A DNA stretch of 64,000 nucleotides from Rhizophagus irregularis (GCF_026210795.1 NC_089438.1:4795501-4859500); one strand, 5' to 3'; shown: positions 49,085 through 61,878, numbered from the stretch's first letter. Program-made: numbers and translations. The notes: a model not told the origin generated them from the sequence alone.

Positions 49085-51353
49085 GAGAAAAAAAACTCTT
49101 TTCCACAATATTCGGAACAAAATTTATGACAACGTCGTACGTTTATTTTTTTAAATTTTACAAAAACGTTTGCCTCCGTTTAGTTTCGTTAGAGTTTTCC
49201 TACCTCTCAACACCTTCACATATAGTTTATTATTACTTTTTTATTTACTTCTCTCGAGTCACTTGTCCATTTTCCTTGCCCTGTCGTTCTGCGTGATAAA
49301 AAGTTGGAACAAATTTTTTTTCCCGGTCTTTTTATGAAGTACCACTTTTCATCTGACATAAACTCACAAAGTCCTCTCAAGCTCGGCCTATGGACTCTCC
49401 ACCCGACTCTACTACCCCTCCGCCTATTTCGCAGGCTATTTTACGTCTTTACAAACCTCAAAAAAAAATCTTTGACGTTTCCATGAGAATTTCCAAGCTT
49501 TCGCCTTACCTGTCATGTGATACTCGTGGCAGTGGAACCCTGTACAATACTAAGAAAGGACGATATTACCTTCTTCGGTTGTCTGAAAAAGCCGATCTTC
49601 CTCTTACGGAAATTAACAAATACCTGATTTACACCAATGATATTGAATTATCAAAAAATCATCGTCACACATTTCGATCTACATCTAATAAACCAAATTT
49701 AAATTACATTTTAGGAATCTACCTCACGTTCGTTTTTTCTCTAAATCGACAATTTCACAAGGATGCTGTGAACAAATATTTCAGCCGTTTACGCCATTTA
49801 CTAAAAGAAAAACTCCTTGCATTACGCAATCGACTAGAATCGACCGATAATAATGAAAGGAAAACTAAAACATTTATCCGGTTCAGCTGCGGCCATCACG
49901 TGATCTATTTGGGTTTTTATTTCCCTTGCGGCACATTACATTTCGAACCTGGTGAATATACGGGTTCACTATGTTTCCACCCTCCCGCCTTCGTACAATC
50001 AAATAATCGATGGCGTTGTGGAACTCATCTCAAACACATCCGACAAGTTTCACACACTACAACTCGTCATCCAGTAGAACCTAGATTCTATGCTGAACAG
50101 TTTGGACTTACGGTAAACCGGCATAACAAGAATAAAAGACATCACAAAGCAATTCACTCTAATCGCCTCGGCATTAGCTACATCGTTCAATTTAAACGAT
50201 ATCGCTCAGATGAATTAACTTTACCTAGCGTTCATAATAAAATGGTTCGACCATATTACAAACAATACCGCACGTTACGTTTTGATGCGGTTCGTTCACC
50301 TCAACAGCAGGCACGATGGAATAGACTTACTATGTCTACACTTAAACAAAATCGCTCCAATCGGACTATCACACCTCATTTACTTCCAAACTCCCCTGGA
50401 CAAATGGTTTTTAAAACCATTCATCATCTCCCACACCGTTACAAAGGACCTTCACCTATACAACGTTCTGACATATTCAAAAATTCACCTAATGGTCATA
50501 TGCACTATGCCCTACTACGCACACGCCAAAGGATCAAGAATTGGATCCGTCGTACTAAAAAACGTAACCGTCTCAAGAAACAATTACCTCCTTTACCTGC
50601 CGGTTTCATTGGAGACCAGCGAACATATTATTACGATACGTATAATATCAACTTGTTCGACTACAATATTAGACGACGCTATAATGTCAGTTCGATCCCT
50701 CAATATGATTATGGTTATTCCAAAGCGGTTGAGTTATACCGTCAACATCATGACAAATACGTCACGATGAATTCTATACAACCACCTCCTAACGTTTCTT
50801 ACCACATCAAAAAGACTGATCAACATATTTTTAATGATCCGAACCTCTTTTTCCGGCGTACACCTCCTCCGGATAATGACTCGCACACAACCATGAGCGA
50901 CATTACTTACTTTTCGGCTAGCGAAGGACCTTCCGTCGTGGAATTTCCACCTACGCCATCATATGATTAACTCACTTGATTGAGTTCAACAACACCGGAC
51001 CTTTAAAAATGCATCATTCCACACCTGACAGTATTTACGTGTGGTGTCATTATGACAAAAGAAAAATACGGATTCCAGTGATATATTTGAACTAACCCTT
51101 TTGTAACGTTCCTCTCCCTTAGGTTTAGGTTCCATTTTCTTTTTTTTTGTTCTTTTTTTACTGGTTTTGTCTGAACTCCGGTTATGCCTGTTTGTTTGGT
51201 TGAATAATGGGCAAGACGACCCCTTCGGGCTTCTCCCGAGAGGTTGGGTATAACACTAGCTTAGAATTCATTGATCTTTTAGACCATGTTTATTCCTATT
51301 TAGCGTTCGACCCCAGTCGAGTCTATATTTTAAAAATAAAAATAAAAAAAAAT
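49085..51353 (+). mobile_element. Retroposon with unknown ORF, copy 1
   Basis: AAACCCTTACT lies at 49074-49084 and again at 51354. Between the copies is a 2.27-kb unit that ends in an A-rich tail (TAAAAATAAAAATAAAAAAA). Target duplication plus A-rich 3' tail indicates target-primed insertion, as for LINEs or SINEs. The 3' part (GACAGTATTTAC...GAAAAATACGG) is related to copy 2 next to it. It carries an intact ORF (49390-50970) but no reverse transcriptase. A C/G-rich hairpin (51220-51245, CCCCTTCGGG and CTCCCGAGAGG) lies near the 3' end. Confidence 0.65.
49390..50970 (+). CDS. Unknown basic 526-residue protein of a retroposon
   Basis: One uninterrupted frame begins MDSPPDSTTPPP with a proline/threonine-rich start. 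The middle has a compact region FSCGHHVIYLGFYFPCG, then a long arginine- and lysine-rich part (RIKNWIRRTKKRNRLKKQ), with an acidic, serine-rich C-terminus. No membrane segment or known catalytic motif is visible. Codon use is richer in C than the neighbours, and there is no intron. It lies wholly inside a unit with target duplications, so it may be an ORF1-like nucleic-acid-binding protein. That is an inference from charge and context. An intact 1.6-kb frame in this decayed region suggests recent arrival or selection. Confidence 0.7.
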   Translation: MDSPPDSTTPPPISQAILRLYKPQKKIFDVSMRISKLSPYLSCDTRGSGTLYNTKKGRYYLLRLSEKADLPLTEINKYLIYTNDIELSKNHRHTFRSTSNKPNLNYILGIYLTFVFSLNRQFHKDAVNKYFSRLRHLLKEKLLALRNRLESTDNNERKTKTFIRFSCGHHVIYLGFYFPCGTLHFEPGEYTGSLCFHPPAFVQSNNRWRCGTHLKHIRQVSHTTTRHPVEPRFYAEQFGLTVNRHNKNKRHHKAIHSNRLGISYIVQFKRYRSDELTLPSVHNKMVRPYYKQYRTLRFDAVRSPQQQARWNRLTMSTLKQNRSNRTITPHLLPNSPGQMVFKTIHHLPHRYKGPSPIQRSDIFKNSPNGHMHYALLRTRQRIKNWIRRTKKRNRLKKQLPPLPAGFIGDQRTYYYDTYNINLFDYNIRRRYNVSSIPQYDYGYSKAVELYRQHHDKYVTMNSIQPPPNVSYHIKKTDQHIFNDPNLFFRRTPPPDNDSHTTMSDITYFSASEGPSVVEFPPTPSYD

Positions 51354-51367
51354 AAACCCTTACTTTG

Positions 51368-51973
51368 CAAATTCCCGGCTAATTTTAAGACGGTATATCG
51401 TCCCAAGAAATCTTTCCGCCCGATTTGGTGAGACTCCAATGTAGAACTTGTACCCGATGATATGGGAGAGACTTCCGATGATACTAAACGCTTGGAACTT
51501 CGTCCAAAAAAAAGACGTTCTAAACTCGTTCATTATGCATGATAATGTTGGTGACTCTATATGTTCTCCTAAAAAAAATTGTTTTTTACCCGCTAATATT
51601 GATCTTTTTTTTATTTTTAAGACATGATATGTCTATTTGGGTTCTTTTATTCTACATACTATATATATATAGTTTAGTTCCTTCTTTTTTACTAACAATT
51701 TCAAATAGTGTGAACCATTCCACCTATGACAGTATTTACAGGTGGCAGCTATTGCTGAAAGAAAAATACGGGTTAATTAGTTTTCTTTTTAATTGTTTCT
51801 CCTACTTTATTTCGGTTGGGTTATAAAGTAGTTTTTCTTTTAATTCTAGTCAGGGCTTGATTTATTGGGCGACGATGCTGCATTGTGTATTTTTATAGTT
51901 TTCTAGTTTGTTAAGACTACCAAATTATCAATGTACTCTCCTGGCTTACCTTAAAATAAATAAATAAATAAAT
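51368..51973 (+). mobile_element. Retroposon copy 2, 5'-truncated
   Basis: It is flanked by AAACCCTTACTTTG at 51354-51367 and 51974-51987 and ends in (TAAA)n. At 606 bp, its start reads as the tail of a protein (KTVYRPKKSFRPIW, then a stop), so it is probably a 5'-truncated member of the same family as copy 1. Both insertions used the same AAACCCTTACT site. Confidence 0.65.
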
Positions 51974-52394
51974 AAACCCTTACTTTGATGTCTTTCCTTT
52001 CTCTCGTCTTATTTTTGTTATTTTTGTTATTTTTTGTCTTTTGTTATTTTGTTTTTTTTACTTTAAAAAATTTTCTTTCTTCGTCACCTCCTTTAAAAAG
52101 AATTTTTTTCCGTCACTCTCCTTTAAAAAAAATATTTTTTTCATCACTCCTTTAAAAAAAATTTTTTTTTTGACTTTATTCTTTTATTCCCCACTCACTA
52201 CCCTTTCCTTTTTTTAAAAAAATTTCTTCTTTCTATTTCCTCTTTATAAAAAAACGTTCTCCCTTTTTTTAAAAAAAATTTTTTTAACTTTCCTAACTTC
52301 TTCACCCCTCTTTTTAAAGAAAAATATTTTTTTGATTTATTCTTTTATTCTCTACTCACTTCCCTTTCTTTTTTATTTATATTATCCCTTTTTT

Positions 52395-52612
52395 TCATAG
52401 TCCAGCAGATTTTTTTTTGAGAATTTCTTTTTCTTTTTTGTAGATCAGTTTGAGAGTCCTTTTCTTTTTGTAGTATGGTTAGGATTTTTTTCTTTTTTTA
52501 GGTCAGCTCAAATTTTCTTTTTTTTTGTAAGTTGAGTTCAGATTCTTTTCTTTTTGTAGGTTGTTTCAGTTTTGTTGCTTCAGAGTCTTCTTTTTTTTGT
52601 TAGGTCAACTCT
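52395..52612 (+). repeat. Tandem polypyrimidine-TAG units
   Basis: Seven consecutive units of 28-44 bp mostly end in a T-rich run plus GTAG, GTAAG or TTAG and mostly start with a TCAG- or GAG-containing head (ATCAGTTTGAGAG, GTCAGCTCA, TTGAGTTCAGATT). Each looks like a 3' splice site. It could be a degenerate minisatellite of about 29 bp. Confidence 0.55.
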
Positions 52613-52682
52613 TACCGATTTTATACTTGTGTTGTTTAAACGTTAATGCGTTTTATCAAACCCAAGATTTTCAATATGGTAA

Positions 52683-52843
52683 TGTTGTGCCCCAAGTTGA
52701 CGATTGCCCCAAATCAATGATCGGCCTAAATTATCGGCCCATCTTTATAATACCTTAAGAATTTTCAAAGCATTACTTTTCACATATAGTAATCATCGAT
52801 GATTATCGCCAATTTGGGGCATATTGAGATTTGGGGCACAACA
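52683..52843. mobile_element. MITE with TGTTGTGCCCCAA ends
   Basis: TGTTGTGCCCCAA and its inverse bound 161 bp, with further internal GCCCCAAA mirrored. GTAA flanks both sides, a possible 4-bp duplication. No ORF. Confidence 0.6.
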
Positions 52844-53329
52844 GTAATAACCATTAGTTTTTTTTTTAATTATTTAAATTTCATTTTTTTTTATGTTGAA
52901 ATATTTAAATAAATACATACAAAACAATTAATGATTAGCATTTCAATTAAGCGATAATGTAAACTTTTATTTGCTTCGGTTATTATGTCTACTGAAAATT
53001 TAACAAAAAAAATAATGAAAACATGGCGCGTTATATATAATAAATAACGTATTTTGATTGGCCAATTATCATGTGACTGTTTTTATGTTTTCGTGTGGAG
53101 ATACTTTTTTTTAAGTTTTAACTAAATTCGTGCCTATTTAATACCAAAAAGGATTTACATTTTCATTCACAATTTCGTGTTTTCTGAATTAAATGAGCAA
53201 ATACAAAAAAAAAAAAATTTTTGAAAATTACGTACTATACTACATATATTTTTTCTTTTACCATACTATGCGAAGAACTAGTATTGAATCAGCAGAAGAT
53301 AAAATAATTAAATCATGATGATGGAAGAT

Positions 53330-55985
53330 AAAGTTTTTCTTAGTCCATAAGAACCTCTGATCCGTTATTAGCACCACATTCCTTGATTCTTTAATTCAAT
53401 AACACAAACATTAATAATTTTCACCCTCTTCTAATATATAAATCTGTGCCCGCTCTATATCATCAAATATCTTTACTAATTCTTTACATGGCACTTTTTA
53501 TATTCAAACCTCTTCGCACAACATAAGGGGCTCATCTTTTAAAAACTCAATGATACTATAAATCACATGAATCAGGTCTTACAAAATCAAAAAGAAAATA
53601 TATTATTTTTTGACAAATGTTATCAAAATCATATATATGTACGAGTTAAAAAGATTTTTTTTTATTTAAAAATACTGCATAATATAATTGAAAATAATAC
53701 ATATCCTTTAATAAAATAGAAATATTGCATGATGTATATTCTTTAAATACTTACGAAAAAAAAAAGCTTAATATAATAGAAATATTGCATATAACTTACG
53801 AAAATACTTAATAAATATAATTGAAAAATATTGCATATCCTTTAAATACTTACGAAAATATTATTTTCTTAATTTAACTTCAACTAATAATTCAGTACAA
53901 GCTGTTATAGCACTAGATTCAGTTTTTAAAGGAGCTTCCTTATCTACCAAATCGATTTCATATTTTCTAAATAATAAAGCCATTAAACCAACTAATTCAA
54001 ACATTGCTAACTTTCTTCCCGGACAGATTCTTAATCCGCCTCCAAACATAATAAATGAATTTTTCTTTGATTCAAACCCTTCAACCACCCATCTATCAGG
54101 ATTAAATTTATCAGGTTCTTCCCAATATTCTTCATTGTGATGAATAGCATCAATATTAATTCTAAACATTGTTTCGGCTGGCCATTGGTAACCTCCTATT
54201 TCATCAGGTTTTCCAAGACATCTTGGAAGTGAATTTACGACTGAGAAAATGCGAGATACTTCTTTTACAATCGCTTCACAATACTTTAAATTATGAATAT
54301 CATTTTCAGTAATTGGGCGAGTTTTATCATCTTGAAAATTTCTATCAATTTCTTTCAACATTTTCTTTTTAACATCTGGATAATGTGCAAGGTAATAGAT
54401 GATGAATGAAATAGTATTCGCAGTCTATTGAAGAAAAGAATAAAACTTTAAAATAATATTCATAGTCAAAAAAAATTAATTATATATTTAAAGACTTAAA
54501 ATTCACTCACTGAATCAGTTCCAGCAATTATTCCATCAAATATGATACCACGAAGCTCGGGATCAGTCATAGGTCTCATAACTTCTTTATCATTAATTTT
54601 ATTATAATTAATATCACGAGGTGTATTTGCAGTAATTATCGATGTCAACATGTCGTTTGGTAAAGGTTTATCCAATGGAGTATTTTCAATTTCTTGTCTA
54701 CGTCTTTTGATAATTGCATCCATTCTTTGATTTATAAATTCGATGTTTTGAATAATATCATCTGATTTATTCTTAAAATATGGAAAATAATGTCTTAAAA
54801 AAGGAGAGACGAATTGAAACATTAATATACCCATAAAATGTTTACGAATTGCATGAACAAATTTTACGGTCTCATCAACTAATGCAGACGGACGTTCAGC
54901 TTTTTCATCATCACTAAGTTCATTAAAATATCCGGCCATTGTATAAGACCTTTCACCAGTTAATAATGTAATAATCATATCATTTGTAAATTGATTAAAC
55001 CATGGAGAAATATCCATTTTTTTTCTATTTTCATTGATAACTCCTTCTTTAAGATATAATTTATCCCAATAACTCTCCATTTCATTAAAAAGTTTATTTG
55101 TCCAATAAAAAGCTTCATTAGAAAATTTTGGTGATAAAATAGCTTGTGTAAAAAAATGACGGTAATATCTCCATGATTTATAATCTTGAGTTAAAAATAG
55201 TCCTTTTCCCATTATTCCTAACTCATGAAATCCTTTACTATCATTATCAGAAAATGTCTTAATATATGGATTTTTTGATGAAGCTAAAAAAAGTTTTTCA
55301 ACATGTTCTACTCGATTTAGAGCTATAGCTCGTGTATAAAAATTGAACTCGAATAAATCACCATATTTCTTATGATTAGATTCGAAAAAATTTTTAAGAT
55401 TTCCACCATGCCAAATATATAATTGAGGTAAATTCCCAAATAATGGAAATGGAAATGGACCAGGTAAAGGATTGATGCGATTAGAGTATTTATAATAATA
55501 ATATGTCACATAAATTATTAATGCAACAATTATCAATGAAAGGTAATCAATATTTTCGAATAATTTCGAAATCATATTTTAAAATTATTTTCTTTTGTTT
55601 GGTAATGTATAAAAGAAAAAAATTTTAATTTTTCTTGGACTTGAAAAAGCGATATTTATATCCAATTTTTTTATCAATAAATAATTAAAGAAACACATTT
55701 TTCCGTTCCCCAAGTATAATAGATGGAATTTAACCGAGTTTTCGCTTAATCAGGTTTAAAATGATCAGGACCCGGTTAATTCAATATTACGATCTGGTTT
55801 GTTAACCTACAAAAGACTTATAGTGGAACATGAAAACAAAGCTCAAAAGCTTATTGTACCTAAAGAACTAACTAAATATGTTGATGTGAAGCAGTAAACA
55901 TAGCTAGTATTGTATACATACAATCATTTATTGTCATTGTATTGCATCGGGATTATTAATGTAAAATTCAGAACGCAAATCAAAC
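53330..55985. repeat. Segmental duplication, copy B (P450 block)
   Basis: This is the partner of 1550-4255, in the same orientation, covering P450 paralogue 2 and both flanks. Similarity ends before the retroposon cluster on one side and fades near 55985 on the other. Confidence 0.75.
53861..55575 (-). CDS. Cytochrome P450 monooxygenase (paralogue 2)
   Basis: Exons 55575-54511 and 54424-53861 flank an 86-bp GT-AG intron in the same position as in paralogue 1, giving 542 residues. It has an N-terminal anchor, PLPGPFPFP hinge, AGTDST in the I-helix (serine for the second threonine), EVSR K-helix and haem loop FGGGLRICPG. All core residues are kept. Changes against paralogue 1 concentrate just after the K-helix (SVVNSLPRCLGKPDE), next to the substrate pocket, so substrate preference may differ. 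No disabling change was seen. Confidence 0.93.
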
Positions 55986-55989
55986 AAAA

Positions 55990-58685
55990 AAATGTTCGAC
56001 TATTCAGATAATAAAATTCTTTAAAAGATAAATAATAAATAACGGATTAGTAAAAATAATAAAAGTTTCCGATATTTTCGTAACGATAAGTATACGATAA
56101 TTGATGTGTTAGTCAAAATAAATCAAATAAGCTTTTGATTTAGCCGACGATTTTCAAAAAGAGATTCTGCAGATGATCGGAAGATTGGCATTTGTCAACA
56201 AAATGTCGATCATGTAAGGAAGAATTTCAAAATTTATCCGGATTTTACTAAATCCGGTAAAAAATTTTATAATTCCGAATTTTTCCGGTCGTGACTCAGT
56301 TGGTATCTTACATATAATTCATAATTTTCTTTACTTAAAATGGGAAAGACCTAAAGAGTTTCAATTCTGTTCATATGATCCGGTTAAAAAAATTCCGAAA
56401 TTTTGTTTTTCCCCCGTTGTTTTTAGAAAATAGTCAAAATACGTTTACTCAAAATTACATCAATAACGAGCGAAACTCAAATTATTAAACATAATAATAA
56501 AATAGGCGTAAAAAATCCATTTCTCACCACCATAGTAATTTTTAATGTGTATTATTAGAAAGTGAATATGTCTTAATAAAATAAAAATTAAAATAAAAAT
56601 TTATGCAAGTTTTAATGATTATAAGTACAGTATTTATATGTTCAAAGAGTCAATAAAATATATTGATATATATTTTTCATATTTTTAAAATATTTAATTA
56701 ACCTTTAATTATTTAATTGTACAATATATAGGAACTTATTATTCTTAAAATGATCGTGAGCGTCGTTATACGAATTTCTGCAAAAATATTTTAAAGTTAT
56801 TGCAGAAGGAAAAATCTCATTACAAATATTAAATCATTATTACCAAAAATCATATTTATTGAATTTTAGCTTAAAACAAGTATTATTAAGTTATGATTTG
56901 ATAAAATTTTTTTTTTTTAATGTTCGACCCGGTTTTTACTGCGCCTTATATACGTTAATACAATCCGCCGATATGATTGGATTTGAATCAATTGTACGAA
57001 TATAATTTCTATAAGTTACTTAGAATTCTAATTTTGTTTTTTCCAAAATATATATAATTTTATCAATTTTTAAAGGAATTGGTAAAAATAAGGATGAGAA
57101 ATTTTTTATAGCTGTAATTAATTTTAATGTTGATATTTGGCTATTTGATCATTGTCACAAATGAAACTTTAATATACTGTAGCTGGACCCGCGTTACGAT
57201 TGGCTAGTCGCATAAATTAATTAAATTATTGTACTTTTATATTAATGTTAAGAAACTCCCATTTTTTGCATATTTTTAATCATTTTATTCTTAAAAATTG
57301 TAAACAGTAAGAAATGCTATAAGATAAATTTCACTTAATGGATTTTGACCCATTTGGTTGTCAGCTTATTCTTCGATTCTACTCATAAAAAATTAATTTG
57401 CAGGTTATAATCGTCCTATTTATTTTGTTAATTATTTAACGATTTAACGAGCACATTTATACTGATTTCATAAAAGATACACGGAACCGCCCTATTTTTT
57501 TTTATTTAAATGATCATATAACTTTCTATCTCTGTTAAAATTCGTACTCATAGGATTTTTTTGATGTATACAGATACAATGCAAACATCAAAATAAAGCT
57601 CGTTATGATGGACGAAAACTTTTGTTATTTTAAATGTGTCGTATTAACAACAAGTTAACTTAGTCATAACAGGAGCTCCAAATAGTTCCATGTGAGGACA
57701 TATTTTAAATTAGAAATAACAAAAGATAATAATTACGTTATAAATAATAAATAACTATACAAATTTAAATTATTGAAATCACATGCAAACTATCAATGAA
57801 GAAATTATTATGAAATTTTATAATCAAACTATACTCTTTAAATAACAAATTAAAAAAAAATTTGATTTTTTGAATCTTATAGTTAGCAAAGTAGATAGGC
57901 ATACTGTATATATTAGCGAAATAATTTAATAGCAATAGTCCAGAAAAGCCCAAAGAAACAAATTGATGCTGGGACTCGCATTAAATGGCATAGGATCCGT
58001 GTACTCCCTCCCTCTTTGATAGCATCATACATTTCATTCGCTTTTCTGTCTACTAATCTTCACTTTGTAGCTTCACTAACGTTCTGAAATATTAATAAAG
58101 TTTCACAAATTAGGTTTACTAAATAATTTTGATTGCAAGAGTGAGACAAATGATACTTCGTTAAAATCTTAAATAATTAGGAACTAAGATAGCAAACAGC
58201 AAATACTTCCTGTGAAGGCATGTACATTTAGGACCTTTTATTATGAGTACAGTCTGAACAGAACATAAGAATAGCCAGCGTTGAACGTATCCATCTGGTC
58301 GACCTCAGTCATTAGTATAGTAGTAACGTCCCTATTATCCAGGTGAATAAGCTAACTCTTTTCCCGACCTCAGCCTAATACCTAGCAAGGGAACCTCTAC
58401 AAGCAGTTTTTTCTGCCGAGTAAACTAGCTATGTTTTAATGGAAAAAAGATTATCGTTAATTTGTTTGATTTGTGGTACAATCAAAATCAGCAAAATCAG
58501 ATCATACTAATATCTTTTTTAAGAAGCACGTTTACAATGAAAAACGCGTTACAACTTACACAACTTACACAATTTTACAATAGTTACATTACAATAAGGA
58601 CGCGTTACAAAAATGAGATCACACAAGGTTCGTGAAGAGCAAAAAAATTCTTAATAGATGATGAGAGTCCTCGACCGACAAACTT
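55990..58685. other. Gene-free AT-rich stretch
   Basis: No frame has domain support; the minus-strand frame at 57765-57953 is short and hydrophobic. 58280-58400 has a tRNA-like start but no complete cloverleaf. I see nothing else. Confidence 0.5.
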
Positions 58686-58689
58686 CTTT

Positions 58690-60110
58690 ATGCGATACCA
58701 TCACTGCCAAAAATTATCTGGCTGTAATGATTATATTTTACAACTAAATGAAGCATTACAAGTCGATCCACATTCAAAAAAATTATTGGATTTAAAAAGG
58801 AAATGGAAGGATAATGAATATAGGGACGACTGGGAGGGCTATGAGGATAAGAAACGAAGCCGAAAAGCTGATGTAAATTTTTTTTATTTAAGTTTAAGGA
58901 ACTGGTGCAGTACTTACAAAGCAAACATCTTCGAATAATAGAAAAAAGTAAAAAAAAACAAAACTTCAAGCACATGTTTACTTTCATAGTCAGTTAGATG
59001 AAAGACTTAAAGCTAAAAGTCAGAATGAGGTAAGTTATTTTATTGATTCATGAAATGGCCTAATATTTTTCGCTGAGTTTATACTGTATTTATTGATTTT
59101 ACCTTCATGGATAGTATATTGTTTATATTTTCATTGGCTTAGGGACGAACCGGCAAAAATCAAAACAGATAAGGCGCGGGTTCAGTCTAATAATGATGAT
59201 GCAGAAATTTTTAATGACTTGGATATCAATAACGAAGGTAACAAAGGAAACAGCGAAATTGAGGGCATTATCCAATAACATTCTAAATTCACTTAAAGAT
59301 TTTGTATCTGAGGTAATTTATATTATTAGTATCAAATATAGACTTATAATTAATGGTTTTCAAGAATGAATCATTGAATCAATGAAAATTTGGAGAATCT
59401 TTTAGCTACTACATATAGGGTTGTTTCCCTCTTCGATAGACAATTTCCGTACACAAAAGAACTTTTACAATACAATAAGAACATTGGAGAATGAATGGGG
59501 AAAGGTAATATAGTTTTGGATTAAATAAATTGCAGACTTATAACAATTAATTAGATTGAAGCTAATCTCCAAAAAACAATCGAAGAAAGATGGAATGTAT
59601 CCAAAACAAAACAACTTGTAGTTACAGTATGTACCGTAAAATAATAGGCCATTTTGATAGTCATTCTCAAGCGTGATGATGAATTAATTTGATGTTCATT
59701 GATTTGTAGGTTTTTCATAACAAGTTTTTTTCTGTACTGTTGTATAGCTATGCTATAATTTATTTTTTCATATAAGGACTCGACAATTTCTACGTTACAG
59801 AAGTGCTAAAGATGCCTCTGAACTTCGCTATCGCTTAGAAATTGTAAATCTTTTGCTTGCAGGGGCATTTGAAATGACTGAACGTTCTATGTGGCTTGAA
59901 ACTGGAGAAATTGAGAACGAAATACAAAAAGTGCAAAGGAATGATACTAAGGGGGATATTAATGAGCGGTCAAAACTCGGAATGAAACATGACGGCATGA
60001 TCAACATGATAATAGATGGAAAGAAATATCAAGTTGGATTTCTCGAAGTTGTAGGAAATGCCTTTAACAAAAACATAACTGATTGAAATATTGACTTGGT
60101 GAAATTATAT
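58690..60110 (+). pseudogene. Decayed multi-exon gene with nuclease-like segment, unknown
   Basis: Coding-like pieces with plausible GT-AG borders occur near 58725-58870, 59155-59310, 59390-59500, 59559-59625 and 59777-60085. They are interrupted by stops and frame changes (for example near 59230, TGA 59492, TGA 60084). The best-preserved piece contains ELRYRLEIVNLLL, ETGEIENEIQKV and KLGMKHDGMI...VGFLEVVGNA. The D...ExV spacing recalls PD-(D/E)XK nucleases, and similar sequences appear in expanded Rhizophagus-type families as far as I recall. Product and original start are unknown. Confidence 0.5.
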
Positions 60111-61569
60111 AAAGGTATGCACGTCATTATCCATCATTTAGTTTAAGACTAGTTTTATTTCTCTATGAACCATAGCCACTATGGAATTAACATGCACATC
60201 TCGATAATAAAACTTCACAACAATTATCAACTTAGAGCAAAGAAAAATATATTATAATGGATGGGCAGATGGGGTTATGAGGTTAAGTCTAAAGATTTGA
60301 TGAAGATCATTGGATTGCTCTTGCTTCAAGGCTGAGACCAAAGATGAATTAACTCTCCCTCCATTACAACAACGAAAGCCAATTGGCGGCCGAGAGATCG
60401 AAATTAAATTTTGTTGTGCTGATCGTATTATGACTAATATTTTTTAAATAAGATTTTTTTAGTTTAGTTAAATTGGAATAAAAAAAATATAATTTTAATT
60501 TTACTTAATTTAGGTAGTTCATTTTAATGTTTGCAGATTACTAATTTTAAAGGAAGTTTGTTTCTTTTTTAGTTTAGTTAAATTGAAACAAAATGAAATA
60601 TTAAAATAATTATTTCACTTTGCTTAATTTGGTTGGTTTAGCGCAAAATAATCACGTGGTAATTTTTGTATGTGAAAATGAATAAAAAATTTGCTTGACG
60701 GAATTTTGCTTCATCAAATGGTAGATCATCACGGGAATCTAGACATATGACGTATTCTAAAATTTATTTTCCTTTGTTGGTTCCAAATATGTAATTGTTG
60801 CCATCTCAGAATCAATTTCTCCAACAAAAGAAATATATCTTCAAAAATGCATTTTCTACACAATCACTAATACTTGAATCATGTAATACTCTATCTAGCC
60901 CTTTTTATTTGGCGTCAATGAAAATCCATCATTTAGATAATGCTTTCTTTAGCAAAAATAAATCGAGATCATATACTCCCTAAACATAATCAAATTTTTT
61001 TTATTTTTTTTTGGCGAAGAAATTAAATTTGATCGTACAAAACATACGATCTATGATTATAACTTCCAATGAAAAAACTTTAGATAATTTTTATTAATAA
61101 AAAAAAAATACATAAATAATAAAAAGTTTTCAATTTCTCATATTCTAAAAGTAACCTTTTTTTATTTTTTAATTTTTTTTTAAATTAAGTTAGCTTAAAA
61201 TTACTTCTCACAAAGCAAATAATTCTATATGAACTCCTGTTCGGCGAGTGGCAGGGGTGGGTCTTCAGATCAAGTATCGAGGCGTACAGCATTTTTATTT
61301 TTTATGAAAAGTATGTATACGTACATGTAAATTTTGTCTCCATTTTAATCATGTTTTTTCATTGTCTTTAATTTAGACTCGTATTCAAATTGATCAACAA
61401 ATCTTATTTTAGGCAAGATTGGGTTTGTCTGTCTAGGGAGTCAAGTTTATATTTTTTAGTTTGTAATTAATTGTATGTTTATTACTTCAATAAAATTGAA
61501 ACGCAATCTTAGCAAAAAAAAATTATATAAATACTGTATACATAACCTTAATTAAAAAATATATATATA

Positions 61570-61878
61570 AGGCCACACAAATTCAATTTTTCGGTTCACG
61601 TAACATTGAAATTTAAAATCGACCCGGGGACCCGGGGTTTATTGTTTATTAGTAAAAAAAGTTTATATATAAAATCGTGACATTTGATTGGTTGACTTTT
61701 AAAAGGGAGGAATTTATTTTCGCTCTAGAAGTTCTCAGCCGCATAATAAACTTACCCGCCAATAAAATTACGTCCTGATCACGTGATAAACTTTTTATAT
61801 ATAAACTTTTTTCTATTGAAATTTGAAAAAGTGACCCGGCCGGGTGAAGTGAACCGAAAATTCGAATTTGTGTGGCCT
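61570..61878. mobile_element. TIR element with AGGCCACACAAATTC ends
   Basis: AGGCCACACAAATTC and its inverse bound 309 bp, followed inward by TTTTCGGTTCAC on both sides and by GACCCGG motifs. No ORF. A TA duplication is possible but ambiguous in the AT-rich flanks. Confidence 0.65.

Larger units (their letters stand above)
52000..53860. other. T-rich and gene-free DNA before P450 paralogue 2
   Basis: 52000-52390 is low-complexity T-rich DNA. It is followed by the acceptor-like repeat (52395-52612), a MITE (52683-52843), and from about 53330 the duplicated downstream flank of the P450 block. The short frame at 52561-52758 is not convincing. Confidence 0.5.

Noticed and set aside
58280..58400. 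tRNA-like start (TTAGTATAGTAGTAA, resembling an A box)
   Set aside because: No B box, no paired acceptor stem and no cloverleaf could be drawn.
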